DNA of 64,000 nt from Marinospirillum alkaliphilum DSM 21637. GTDB lineage: Bacteria > Pseudomonadota > Gammaproteobacteria > Pseudomonadales > Halomonadaceae. The stretch covers positions 468,914 through 532,913 of the forward strand of contig NZ_FPJW01000001.1 of assembly GCF_900119735.1 (NCBI RefSeq). The letters are read 5' to 3'. Below are positions 53,362-61,658 of the stretch, piece by piece. Below the pieces are notes generated by a model. The model did not search any database. It was given only the letters and a program-made list of their open reading frames with translations, and was not told where the DNA came from. The translations under genes and the position numbers were made by a program. Position 1 is the first letter of the stretch. Every line of letters begins with the position of its first letter.

Positions 53362-56283
53362 ATGGCAGTTACCCCTGCACATGCTTCCGCTTTTCGTTTT
53401 GTTCGTTCCCAGTCTGTGGCCTCTCTGAACCTGGATGTGCAGGAGTTTGAGCATCTGCAGACCGGGGCAAAACATTTTCACCTGGCGGCGGATAATGACG
53501 AGAAGGTGTTTCTGGTGGCATTTCGTACCATGCCGCAGGATTCCACCGGGGTGGCGCATATTCTGGAGCATACCGCGCTGTGTGGCAGTGAGCGCTATCC
53601 GGTGCGTGATCCCTTTTTCATGATGACGCGCCGTTCGCTGAATACCTTCATGAATGCGTTCACCAGCAGCGACTGGACGGCCTACCCCTTTGCCAGCCAG
53701 AACCCGAAGGATTTTGACAACCTGCTGGATGTGTATCTGGATGCCGCTTTCTTTTCCCGGTTGGACCCGCTGGATTTTGCCCAGGAAGGCCATCGGGTGG
53801 AGTTTGCCGAGCCTGAAAATCCTGAGTCGGATCTGGTCTACAAAGGGGTGGTTTACAACGAGATGAAAGGTGCCATGAGCGCGCCGACTTCGATTTTGTG
53901 GCAGACCCTGACCAAATACCTCTTCCCGGAAACCACTTACCACCACAATTCCGGTGGTGAACCGGCGGCGATTCCGGATCTGAGTTATGAGCAGTTGGTG
54001 GATTTTTACAAAAGCCATTATCACCCCTCCAATGCGGTGTTCATGACCTTTGGTGATGTGGATGTGGCAGCCTTGCAGCAGAAGGTGCACGACCAGGCCT
54101 TGAGCCGTTTTGTGCGCAGTGAGCTGGAGTTATCGGTACCGGACGAGAAGCGGTATTTTGCGCCGCTGCGGGTGGAGGAAGCCTATGCCCTGGAGCAGCC
54201 GGATACCAGCAAACAGACGCATCATGTGCTGGGCTGGCTGCTGCCGAAATCCATTGATGTGGAGTCGTTGCTGAAGGCGCATCTGTTGAGTCGGGTGCTG
54301 CTGGACAATTCCAGTTCGCCCTTGCTGGCGGCGCTGGAATCCAGTGAGCTGGGCAGTGGTCCGTCACCCTTGTGCGGGCTGGAGGATTCCAACCGTGAGA
54401 TGAGTTTTGTTTGTGGTCTGGAAGGCAGTGAGCCAGAACAGGCGGCTGCGTTTGAGCAGCTGGTGCTGGATACCCTGCAAAAGGTGGCCGATGAAGGTGT
54501 GGATCAGCGGGCGGTGGAAGCCCAGTTGCATCAACTGGAGCTGAGTCAGCGTGAAATCTCCGGTGACGGCATGCCTTTTGGCCTGCAATTGATTCTGACC
54601 GCCATGTCTCCGGCTGTGCATCGGGGTGATCCGGTATCGGTGTTGAACATTGATCCGGTGCTGGAACAGCTGCGTGAGGCGGTGAAAGACCCGCAGTTCA
54701 TTCCGGGGCTGGTGCGTGAATGGCTGCTGGATAATCCGCATCGGGTGCGGGTGACCCTGCGTCCCGACAATCAGCTGGCGCAGCGTCGGGATGCTGCCGA
54801 AGCGGCCCGTCTGGCTGCGATCAAGGCACAACTGACCGATGCTGAAAAGCAGGCCATTGTGGTGCGTGCCAAGGCGCTGGAAGCACGTCAGCAACAGGTG
54901 GATGATGATGCCGTGCTGCCGAAGGTGACGCTGCAGGATGTGCCGCTGGAACTGCATCTGCCGCAGGCGCATGAACTGACGGCAGGCCCGCTGAAAACCA
55001 CCTGGTTTAATGCTGGCACCAATGGCCTGGTGTATGTGCAGGCGGTGCTGGATCTGCCGCAGTTGGATGAAGACGAACAACAGCTGCTGCCCCTTTACAC
55101 CCACTGCCTGACCGAACTGGGTTGTGGTGAGCGGGATTACCGCGCCAATCAGGCGTTGCAGAGTGAAATCACCGGTGGCCTGAGTGCTTCGGTATCGGTG
55201 CGTGGTGCGGTGGAGGATGAACAGCAGGTGTCTGGTTATCTGGTGTTGTCCGGCAAGGCGCTGGCGGTGAACCAGCAGCCGCTGCAACAACTGATGGCGG
55301 AAACGCTGGAAAAGGCCCGTTTTGATGAACTGTCGCGCATTCGTGAAATCGTGGCGCAGCGGGCTTCACGTCAATTGCAGTCGATCACCGGTCGCGGGCA
55401 TGGTCTGGCGATGCAGGCGGCGGCGGCCGGTTTCAGCCCCGCAGCCCGTTTTGCGCACCTGACGCGTGGCCTGGCCGCGATTCAGGCCAGCAAGCAACTG
55501 GATCTGGCACTGGCTGATGAGACTCAATTGCAGCAGTTGGGGCAGCGTCTGGCCGCCCTGCACAATAAATTGAAGCAGGCACCGCGTCAGTTCCTGTTGG
55601 TGGCTGAAGCCGATCATCAACAGGCCTTGTTGCGGGCACTGGAAATGAACTGGGCGGATCTGCTGCATGTGCCGGAACAGGCTGCATTCAGCCTGCCGAC
55701 TACGCGTGAACCGGTGCAGCAGTTGTGGCTAACCAGCACTCAGGTGAACTTCTGTGCGCTGGCTTTCCCGACCGTGCCGGGTGGTCATGCTGATGCTGCC
55801 GCGCTGACGGTGCTGGGTGATTACCTGCGCAATGGTTTCCTGCACCGTGCCATTCGTGAGCAGGGCGGTGCTTATGGTGCCGGTGCCGGGCAGGACAATG
55901 GGGATGGCGTGTTCCGTTTCTTCTCTTACCGTGATCCGCGCATTGAAGGCACCTTGCAGGATTTCCGTGCTTCACTGGACTGGCTGCAGAGCCAGCCGGT
56001 GGATGCCGTGAAGCTGGAAGAGGCGATTCTGGGCGTGGTGGCATCCATCGACAAACCCGGTTCACCGGCCGGTGATGCCCGTCAGACCTTCCATTCCAGC
56101 CTGTTTGGTCGCACCCCGGAACACCGCCGTGCCTTCCGTGCCCGCATCCTGCAGGTCAGTGGTGAAGACCTGCAGCGGGTGGCAGCCACCTGGCTGAAAC
56201 CGGCACAGGCCAGCGTCGCCATTGTCACCGGCAGCAAAATGGCCGAAGGGCTGGATGCTGGTTACACCCGAATCGAGATTTAA
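53362..56283 (+). CDS. M16C metallopeptidase (PreP-like)
   Basis: This 973-residue protein is a full-length presequence-protease type M16C peptidase made of four homologous domains. The inverted zinc motif HILEH is at residues 66-70, and VVYNEMKGAMS holds the further Glu ligand. No signal peptide is seen, so it should degrade peptides in the cytoplasm. The C-terminal half contains the substrate-side GGAYGAGAGQDNGDG. It stands alone behind a structured leader. Confidence 0.9.
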   Translation: MAVTPAHASAFRFVRSQSVASLNLDVQEFEHLQTGAKHFHLAADNDEKVFLVAFRTMPQDSTGVAHILEHTALCGSERYPVRDPFFMMTRRSLNTFMNAFTSSDWTAYPFASQNPKDFDNLLDVYLDAAFFSRLDPLDFAQEGHRVEFAEPENPESDLVYKGVVYNEMKGAMSAPTSILWQTLTKYLFPETTYHHNSGGEPAAIPDLSYEQLVDFYKSHYHPSNAVFMTFGDVDVAALQQKVHDQALSRFVRSELELSVPDEKRYFAPLRVEEAYALEQPDTSKQTHHVLGWLLPKSIDVESLLKAHLLSRVLLDNSSSPLLAALESSELGSGPSPLCGLEDSNREMSFVCGLEGSEPEQAAAFEQLVLDTLQKVADEGVDQRAVEAQLHQLELSQREISGDGMPFGLQLILTAMSPAVHRGDPVSVLNIDPVLEQLREAVKDPQFIPGLVREWLLDNPHRVRVTLRPDNQLAQRRDAAEAARLAAIKAQLTDAEKQAIVVRAKALEARQQQVDDDAVLPKVTLQDVPLELHLPQAHELTAGPLKTTWFNAGTNGLVYVQAVLDLPQLDEDEQQLLPLYTHCLTELGCGERDYRANQALQSEITGGLSASVSVRGAVEDEQQVSGYLVLSGKALAVNQQPLQQLMAETLEKARFDELSRIREIVAQRASRQLQSITGRGHGLAMQAAAAGFSPAARFAHLTRGLAAIQASKQLDLALADETQLQQLGQRLAALHNKLKQAPRQFLLVAEADHQQALLRALEMNWADLLHVPEQAAFSLPTTREPVQQLWLTSTQVNFCALAFPTVPGGHADAAALTVLGDYLRNGFLHRAIREQGGAYGAGAGQDNGDGVFRFFSYRDPRIEGTLQDFRASLDWLQSQPVDAVKLEEAILGVVASIDKPGSPAGDARQTFHSSLFGRTPEHRRAFRARILQVSGEDLQRVAATWLKPAQASVAIVTGSKMAEGLDAGYTRIEI

Positions 56284-56305
56284 CGGCTGGCTGTAAGGTG
56301 ATGCT

Positions 56306-56728
56306 ATGAGTGACATGGATTCAGACCAGTGGATCAAACAGGATAAAACCTTGTCGGCTCTGCGCCATCTGGCGGAAAATGCGCCAGTGGACGTGCTTTG
56401 GTTATATGGCTCGAGGACAAAAGGAACGGCTGATGAATCCAGTGATTATGATCTGGCTGTTGCTTTCACTGATTTTGAAACCGATCCTCTGGAGCGACGG
56501 TTGCGACCAGAGCTGTTAAGTCAGCAGTGGTGCGATGCATTGGGGCTGGATGGTGACAGGTTGTCTCTGGTTGATATCAATCAGGCCCCTTTGCCCTTGG
56601 CAATGGCTGTGATTCGTGATGGAAAAGCAGTGTTTGTGCGCAACCCCTTGCGGCTGATTCGTGAGGAACTGCGAATCAGCTCCATGTGGGAGGTCGATTA
56701 TCAGTATCACAGGGCTCATTATGGATGA
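56306..56728 (+). CDS. mntA: MntA-like antitoxin (nucleotidyltransferase), type VII toxin-antitoxin
   Basis: This 140-residue minimal nucleotidyltransferase has the motif GSX10DXD complete: Gly35-Ser36, Asp47 and Asp49 (GSRTKGTADESSDYDLAV). In the Shewanella system MntA silences HepT by adding AMP units to a tyrosine near its active site. The HepT-like partner follows with an 8-base overlap, giving the standard paired arrangement. Confidence 0.88.
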   Translation: MSDMDSDQWIKQDKTLSALRHLAENAPVDVLWLYGSRTKGTADESSDYDLAVAFTDFETDPLERRLRPELLSQQWCDALGLDGDRLSLVDINQAPLPLAMAVIRDGKAVFVRNPLRLIREELRISSMWEVDYQYHRAHYG

Positions 56729-57128
56729 AATCTACATCGCAGCAATGCAAGAGCACTTGGCTCAGCTGGCAGAGGAACTGGAAGAGTTAAGTGCTTTGCT
56801 TGAAGTATCCGAACGTTTGCCGCAACTGATTTATCGGGGGGCTGAACGTAATCTGCAGTTGTTGACGGAGGCTTGTATTGGCATTGCCAAGCAAACCCTG
56901 AAATCCAGAGCCCTGGCTGTGCCAAGTGATGCTCGCCAGTCATTCATCAAGCTGCGTGCGCTGGGTCTGGATCCGACAGATGCAGACTGGAATCGTATTA
57001 TCGGTTTACGCAATGCGCTGGTTCACGACTACCTCAACTTTGATCCAGCGGTAGTGCTGCAGATCATCAAGGCTCGCAAGTATCAGGTTTTACTGGATTT
57101 TGCATTTGGCATCCTGCGTTCTTGCTGA
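56721..57128 (+). CDS. hepT: HepT-like toxin (HEPN ribonuclease), type VII toxin-antitoxin
   Basis: This 135-residue all-helical protein has the HEPN ribonuclease motif RX4HXY intact as RNALVHDY (Arg97, His102, Tyr104). Tyr104 is the residue modified by MntA in characterised pairs. It is likely a tRNA or mRNA nuclease kept inactive by the antitoxin. The start at 56721 overlaps mntA. Both motifs being intact suggests a working pair. Confidence 0.87.
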   Translation: MDEIYIAAMQEHLAQLAEELEELSALLEVSERLPQLIYRGAERNLQLLTEACIGIAKQTLKSRALAVPSDARQSFIKLRALGLDPTDADWNRIIGLRNALVHDYLNFDPAVVLQIIKARKYQVLLDFAFGILRSC

Positions 57129-57177
57129 CTTGGACGTCTGCAGCAACAATTGTATCAGCCCTCAGGGTAGGGGAGCG

Positions 57178-58527
57178 TCAATTGCTGTTTTCATTCAGTC
57201 CTTTCAGGTAGATGGCAAGTGCATGCCATGCCGGTAATGAAGTTGCGTCGTTGGCAGCGTTGGCAGCAACAGGATGGCTGGCAAAGCGAGCGATCACCAT
57301 TTCTGCTTCGGGATCGATGTAGAGGGTCTGCCCGTGGACACCGCGAGCCATGAAGGCACCATGTTCATTATGGGTGATCCACCACATGCTTCGGTAGCTC
57401 CAGCCCGGCAGTGAGGTGTAGCCTCCAGCTGCAAATGCAGCCTTGTTGCCACCGTTTCGGATATCCTGAATGGCTGCAGGGGGAATAACCTGTTTACCTT
57501 CCACCTGCCCATGATCACGAATCATTTCTCCAAAGCGAGCGAGGTCTCTGAGGCTGGTGTTCAGGCCACCTCCGGCAAAAGGGGTGCCTGTGGAGTCAAC
57601 CGACATATAGGCATCCCGCTCTGCTCCAATTTTCTTCCAGATACGCTCAGACAGCAGTTCTGCAACATTTTTTCCGGTCACTCTGGCCAGCACCCATCCC
57701 AGGGCATCAGTGTTTGCTGTGCGGTAATGAAAGGCTTCACCATGCTTTCCCTGGGGTTGCACTGTCTGGAGAAACTCATGGTAGCTGCGAGGACCGGTAT
57801 ATTCAGCCGGTTTGGGAAGCGGGTTGCCAGCCGCCGCATGAGCCCAGACTTCAGCACCGGGGTCAGCATAGTCTTCGCTGAACTTGATACCGGTTGTCAT
57901 ATCCATCAACTCTCTGATGGTGGCTGTGCCAAAGGCGGAGTCAGCAAGTTCCGGCACATAAAAAGCCACACTTTTTGCCTCATCCAGTTTGCCTTCAGCA
58001 ACCAGCATGGCAGCCAGTGTACCAACGAAGGTTTTCGTGACTGACATGGCACCGTGCTGCCCTTCACGTGTGAGCACACCAAAATAGCGCTCATAAACCA
58101 GCTTGCCTCTGTGCAGGACAAGTATTCCATCTGTGTAATTTTCCAGAAGGGCATCATCCCAGCGCATTTTTTGATGGCTGCCAGTGGGAGTGAAAGTCAG
58201 GCTGTCAATTCGGGCGTCAGGGTGCTCCGGGAAATGGTGAATAGGGTCGCTGCCACGTGAAACGCTGATCGTCGGCATCAGTTGACGAAAGTTCGATACA
58301 CTCCAGCGCATGGCGGGAAACTCAAAGTAGCTTCCATCCTCAAAGCGAAGGATTTTATCTGCTGGTGGTGGTGAGCCTTGCATCCAGCCTAGTTTTTTCG
58401 GGTCACTGGCTTGTGCATCAGGAAAGGGTTGCGCTGCACCGGGGGTTATTGATGTCACACCGATACTGAGGCAAGCGATTGCAAGCAGGCTTGCTTTGAT
58501 GCGAGATGTTTTTTTGATCAGATTCAT
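57178..58527 (-). CDS. Exported serine hydrolase, beta-lactamase class C fold
   Basis: This 449-residue protein has a signal peptide (KKTSRIKASLLAIACLSIG then an Ala-rich cleavage region near residue 32). The nucleophile motif SVTK is at 162-165, YRTAN (268-272) fits the catalytic Tyr motif, and HGQ near the C-terminus replaces the KTG box. This pattern is that of 6-aminohexanoate-dimer hydrolase/esterase-like relatives rather than a true AmpC. It acts in the periplasm on an unknown ester or amide. No resistance phenotype should be assumed. Confidence 0.82.
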   Translation of the reverse strand: MNLIKKTSRIKASLLAIACLSIGVTSITPGAAQPFPDAQASDPKKLGWMQGSPPPADKILRFEDGSYFEFPAMRWSVSNFRQLMPTISVSRGSDPIHHFPEHPDARIDSLTFTPTGSHQKMRWDDALLENYTDGILVLHRGKLVYERYFGVLTREGQHGAMSVTKTFVGTLAAMLVAEGKLDEAKSVAFYVPELADSAFGTATIRELMDMTTGIKFSEDYADPGAEVWAHAAAGNPLPKPAEYTGPRSYHEFLQTVQPQGKHGEAFHYRTANTDALGWVLARVTGKNVAELLSERIWKKIGAERDAYMSVDSTGTPFAGGGLNTSLRDLARFGEMIRDHGQVEGKQVIPPAAIQDIRNGGNKAAFAAGGYTSLPGWSYRSMWWITHNEHGAFMARGVHGQTLYIDPEAEMVIARFASHPVAANAANDATSLPAWHALAIYLKGLNENSN

Positions 58528-59369
58528 TGTCAGCCCCTGATGACAGCTTGATGGTGAAGACTCTTTGTGTCTTGTAGCCTGACACTTTTGCTGAATTCAG
58601 CTTCACCTTTTTTGTCCGTTTGATCAAGTATCTCTGAACAAAGTGGCTATTCAAACTATTTATTCTTGTCGTGACATGCCGCCCTCATTTGTTCGCCTAT
58701 ACCAAACAATGGGTTGTTTTAGGTCTTTGTTTGATATATGGCGAATTATTTGGGGAATTCAGCAAAAACCTGCTCCAGATTATCCAGTGAAAAACAGCGC
58801 TGTTCCAGACTGTAACCCTGGCAGTTGAGCTTTTGCAGAAGTTGCTCCGTTTTGGCAGCCAGCTGTTCCGGTTTAAAGCGTTTACTCTGGCGTTTGACTT
58901 CAGCCACCAGCAGGCGCTTTTCCAGATCGTTAATGGCGACGATGTCTATTTCGTGTTCGCCTTTGTTGTCCCAGTAGCTGCCAATGCGGTTGAACTGACC
59001 TGAGTGCTTCAACTGGGCGACAAAAAGACCTTCCAGCTGCTTGCCTGAGAAGGTATCAAAGTCACGGGCAATCAGCTGGTGCAGATAGCTGAAGTTTTCC
59101 ATTTCCACTGCGCTGCGGTTGGCATGAATAAAATGAAACCAGAAGAGGAGGAAAGGGTCGACCAAGCTGTAGCGAAGATTGCGCGAGTTTTCTTTGGCAT
59201 GAATGGGGCGCTGCCTGGCAATAATGTCGAACTCGTTTTCCAGTTTGTCCAATGCCGGGCCGACGCCCATGTCTAAATAGCTTTCTATTCTTGCTCTGCT
59301 GGTATGCCCCTTGGCAAGAGCTGCCAGGATGCTGAAATAAGCACGGTGCTCACTGCCAAAATCTTCCAG

Positions 59370-59520
59370 TGACTGCTCCCCGCCCTGGCGCTAAAGCGCC
59401 ACGGGCGAGGCTTCCAACTTCTCAGGCAGCAACTGGTGCGTGACCAGATTGACGCTTGCCTCCATTGGCAGAGACCGACAGTCCTGCGGCCTTTAATTTC
59501 AAAATACCCTGCGCTCGAAT
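59370..59520 (-). ncRNA. Predicted omega RNA (reRNA) of TnpB at the element right end
   Basis: TnpB elements produce a guide-bearing RNA that overlaps the 3' end of tnpB and the right end, with the guide supplied by the flanking host DNA. Here that region includes the tnpB stop (59422) and the strong hairpin 59381-59407. The guide would begin at 59369 and read towards 59350, inside the ATPase pseudogene. The 5' boundary is a guess; only the 3' hairpin and flank are visible. Confidence 0.35.
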
Positions 59521-60600
59521 GTTGATCGCAGCATTGATGTCTCGATCATGCTCTACCAAACAAGCTGGACATTGCCAGTCACGCACTTTCAGCGATAACT
59601 CTTCCAGCTTGTGTCCGCAGCAAGAGCATGTCTTGGAGCTGGCAAACCATTGATCAATTTTGATCAGGTGTTTGCCTTGCTCTTTGGCTTTGTACTCCAG
59701 CTTTTGAATCAAGCCTGACCAACTGGCATCAGCAATGTGCCTGGACAGCTTTTTGTTTTTCAGCAAGTTTTTGACTTTTAGTGTCTCGACAATCACCGCT
59801 TGGTTTTCGTCAATAATCATGCGAGACAGTTTGTGCTGAAAATCAGCACGGGCATTTGCCAGGCGTTGATGCGCCTTGGCGAGTTTGAGTCGCGCTTTTG
59901 CACGACCTTTGCTGCCTTTTTTGCAGCGTGATAGGGCTTTTTGCTTGCGGCGCAGATTGGCACTGGCTTTCTTCAAAAAGCGTGGATTCGGTGTTTTATC
60001 GCCGCTTGAATCAATGGCAAGATGCGTTAAGCCCATATCCAGTCCGAACACCAGGCTTGCATCCAGATCATGGATCGGTGCTGGTGCTTCTTGCCCATCG
60101 TCATGCAGCAGTGAGGCATAGTATTCACCGGTCACGGTGCGAGACAGGGTGATACTTTTCAGCTTGCCATCAACCTTGCGATGCATCCGCGCTTTGATCG
60201 GTTGCTTCAGCTTAGGCACTTTGATCCAGTCATCACCACAATCAACGCTCATGCAATGATAGCTGGATTGCCTGCCGTGTTTACGCTTGAACCTGGGGTA
60301 ACGGGAGGCAAGCTTCGGATCAAAGAAGCTTTGGAAGGCTTTATCCAGATTGATGCAGGCCTGCTGCAATGCAATCGAATCAAAATCTTTGAGCCAGTGA
60401 TACTTGCGAGATTTCTTCGCCACGACCAACAACGGTTTCATATCCCGCTTGGCATTCAGTTTGGTTCCATGACGCTTGTACTGTGAGCTGATGATATGCA
60501 GCGCCTTGTTGTACGCAAAGCGCACAGCACCGAACTGGCGGTTTAAAAATTCCGCCTGCTCAGGTGTGGGATAGATGCGTACTTTGGTGGCTTTAATCAT
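59422..60600 (-). CDS. tnpB: RNA-guided endonuclease TnpB
   Basis: This 392-residue protein begins MIKATKVRIYPTPEQ and has the OrfB helix-turn-helix N-terminus, a RuvC domain and a zinc finger. RuvC residues are present: FGLDMG (Asp188), VETLKVKNL (Glu272) and DRDINAAIN (Asp354). The zinc finger is TCSCCGH (from residue 324) with CPAC at 344-347. All are intact, so the nuclease may be active. TnpB cuts DNA next to a short target-adjacent motif using an RNA made at the element right end. The Met at 60600 was preferred over upstream in-frame codons because the family starts there. Confidence 0.93.
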   Translation of the reverse strand: MIKATKVRIYPTPEQAEFLNRQFGAVRFAYNKALHIISSQYKRHGTKLNAKRDMKPLLVVAKKSRKYHWLKDFDSIALQQACINLDKAFQSFFDPKLASRYPRFKRKHGRQSSYHCMSVDCGDDWIKVPKLKQPIKARMHRKVDGKLKSITLSRTVTGEYYASLLHDDGQEAPAPIHDLDASLVFGLDMGLTHLAIDSSGDKTPNPRFLKKASANLRRKQKALSRCKKGSKGRAKARLKLAKAHQRLANARADFQHKLSRMIIDENQAVIVETLKVKNLLKNKKLSRHIADASWSGLIQKLEYKAKEQGKHLIKIDQWFASSKTCSCCGHKLEELSLKVRDWQCPACLVEHDRDINAAINIRAQGILKLKAAGLSVSANGGKRQSGHAPVAA

Positions 60601-60936
60601 ACTGTATATGATGACAGTCATCGCTGCGACCAGCAACCCATGACTGCTACGCAGTCATCCGCTTATATCCCCGCCCGATTGGGCGAGGGTTTACGCGGGG
60701 TTTGCTAAACGATGCAAGCCCTCTTCGATCAGGGGGGAAGAGGCAGAAATGAGTTTTTCAAAGGGTGCTTCACCCGCATTCAGCAGCCACTCCAGGTACT
60801 TGGGAATGCCACCGGATAAGCACCACCATTGCAGTAAACGCTCAGGTGTAAAAAGCTGATTGTCCTTTAATACTTGTTGCAGGTATTGGGGTGCCAGAGG
60901 TCAAAAATTCGCCTGGCTTGGCATAAAGCCTGTTTG

Positions 60937-60976
60937 TTGGATACTTGAAAACTGCTATTATATACTTCGGGTATAT
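60937..60976 (+). promoter_or_regulatory. vapBC promoter and putative operator
   Basis: TTGGAT (60937-60942) and TATACT (60961-60966) are 18 bases apart. The palindrome ATATAC-TTCGG-GTATAT (60960-60976) covers the -10 box. Overlap of a palindrome with the promoter is what autoregulation by a VapB dimer needs. The AGAGGAG ribosome site follows at 60994-61000. Confidence 0.5.
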
Positions 60977-61007
60977 GGTTGGTAGTGAAAGGTAGAGGAG
61001 TATCGAT

Positions 61008-61250
61008 ATGGTGACTGGAAGTGTTTTTGAAAACAACAAAACTCAGGCAGTGCGTTTACCCGTATCAGTGCGCTTTCCCTCAACAGTAAAAAAAGTCATG
61101 ATCCGCAGCGTCGGGCAGGATCGTATTATTTCGCCGGTGGAACACAGTTGGGAGAGCTTTTTTCACAACCCGCAAGCCACTGTAAGTCCTGACTTTATGG
61201 CCGAGCGGGCCGAGCAGATAGAAACGCCACGGGAAGGCTTTGATGATTAA
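61008..61250 (+). CDS. vapB: VapB-type antitoxin (AbrB-like fold)
   Basis: This 80-residue protein has an N-terminal swapped-hairpin DNA-binding domain typical of VapB (SVFENNKTQAVRLPVSVRFP, about residues 5-24) and an acidic C-terminal tail that would wrap the toxin. It is translated from a good ribosome site eight bases upstream. The stop overlaps the vapC start by eight bases, the normal toxin-antitoxin arrangement. Confidence 0.88.
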   Translation: MVTGSVFENNKTQAVRLPVSVRFPSTVKKVMIRSVGQDRIISPVEHSWESFFHNPQATVSPDFMAERAEQIETPREGFDD

Positions 61251-61650
61251 ATATCTGTTGGATACCAATATCTGTATCTATGTGATCAAGCGCCGCCCCA
61301 TTGAGGCTTTAGCGCGTTTTAATGAGGCCGCTGGGCATCTGGCCATCTCATCAGTCACGCTGGCAGAACTGCTGCATGGCGTGGAAAAAAGCCAGCAGGT
61401 CGCCAAAAACTTGCTGGCAGTTGAGGATTTCTACAGTCGGTTGGATGTTCTGGAGTACGGTGAACAGGCCGCTTTTCATTATGGCGATATCCGTGCTCAA
61501 CTGGAGAAACAGGGGCGGCCTATCGGGGTGAATGACCTGCATATTGCTGCTCATGCCAGAAGCATCGGTGCCACTCTGGTCACCAATAATATGAAAGAAT
61601 TTGAGCGCGTTGATGGACTCCGGCTACAGAACTGGGTGGCTGGTTCTTAA
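61243..61650 (+). CDS. vapC: VapC toxin (PIN-domain ribonuclease)
   Basis: This 135-residue PIN protein has the acidic residues of the active site: Asp7 in YLLDTNICIYV, Glu42 in TLAELLHG, and Asp98 in GVNDLHIAAHA, with TNNMKEFERVDGL near the end. VapC toxins cut tRNA or rRNA and are neutralised by VapB. ATG 61243 lies inside the vapB end. It converges with the GGDEF gene after nine bases. Confidence 0.9.
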   Translation: MIKYLLDTNICIYVIKRRPIEALARFNEAAGHLAISSVTLAELLHGVEKSQQVAKNLLAVEDFYSRLDVLEYGEQAAFHYGDIRAQLEKQGRPIGVNDLHIAAHARSIGATLVTNNMKEFERVDGLRLQNWVAGS

Positions 61651-61658
61651 GTTTTACC

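Larger units (their letters stand above)
59370..60705 (-). mobile_element. IS200/IS605-group element carrying only tnpB (IS1341-like)
   Basis: The ends are inferred from the host gene: removing 59370-60705 (1336 bp) restores the ATPase frame as CATCGTTTA joined to CTGGAAGAT (HRL-LEDFG). There is no target duplication and no terminal inverted repeat, as expected for this group. Both ends have foldback hairpins. The right end has a double stem at 59381-59407 (TGGCGC/GCGCCA inside CGCCC/GGGCG with one bulge). The left end has CGCCC-GATT-GGGCG at 60672-60685. No tnpA transposase is present, so movement needs one in trans. Confidence 0.7.
58746..60900 (-). pseudogene. DUF234-type archaeal-like ATPase, 5' truncated and split by a TnpB element
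   Basis: Two in-frame pieces join into one protein. The upstream piece (60900-60706, 65 codons) reads PLAPQYLQQVL...LSGGIPKYLEWLL...IEEGLHRL. The downstream piece (59369-58746, 207 residues) reads LEDFGSEHRAYFSILAALA...MGVGPALDKLENEF...SYWDNKGEHEIDIVAIN. Together they form the lid and C-terminal DUF234/PD-(D/E)XK-like part of DEXX-box ATPases of the AAA+ fold. The N-terminal P-loop half is missing; a stop lies right upstream of residue 1 and VapBC follows. The 3' part is still open from ATG 59270 (174 residues) and may be expressed, but it is a fragment. Confidence 0.85.

Noticed and set aside
54364-55290. A 308-codon minus-strand frame inside the M16C peptidase
   Set aside because: It is His/Gln-rich with no recognisable motif and no ribosome site; the + strand peptidase explains the region.
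57178-58527. Class C beta-lactamase (AmpC)
   Set aside because: The SxxK motif is present, but the KTG box is not, and the overall sequence fits esterase/6-aminohexanoate hydrolase relatives; a resistance call is not supported.
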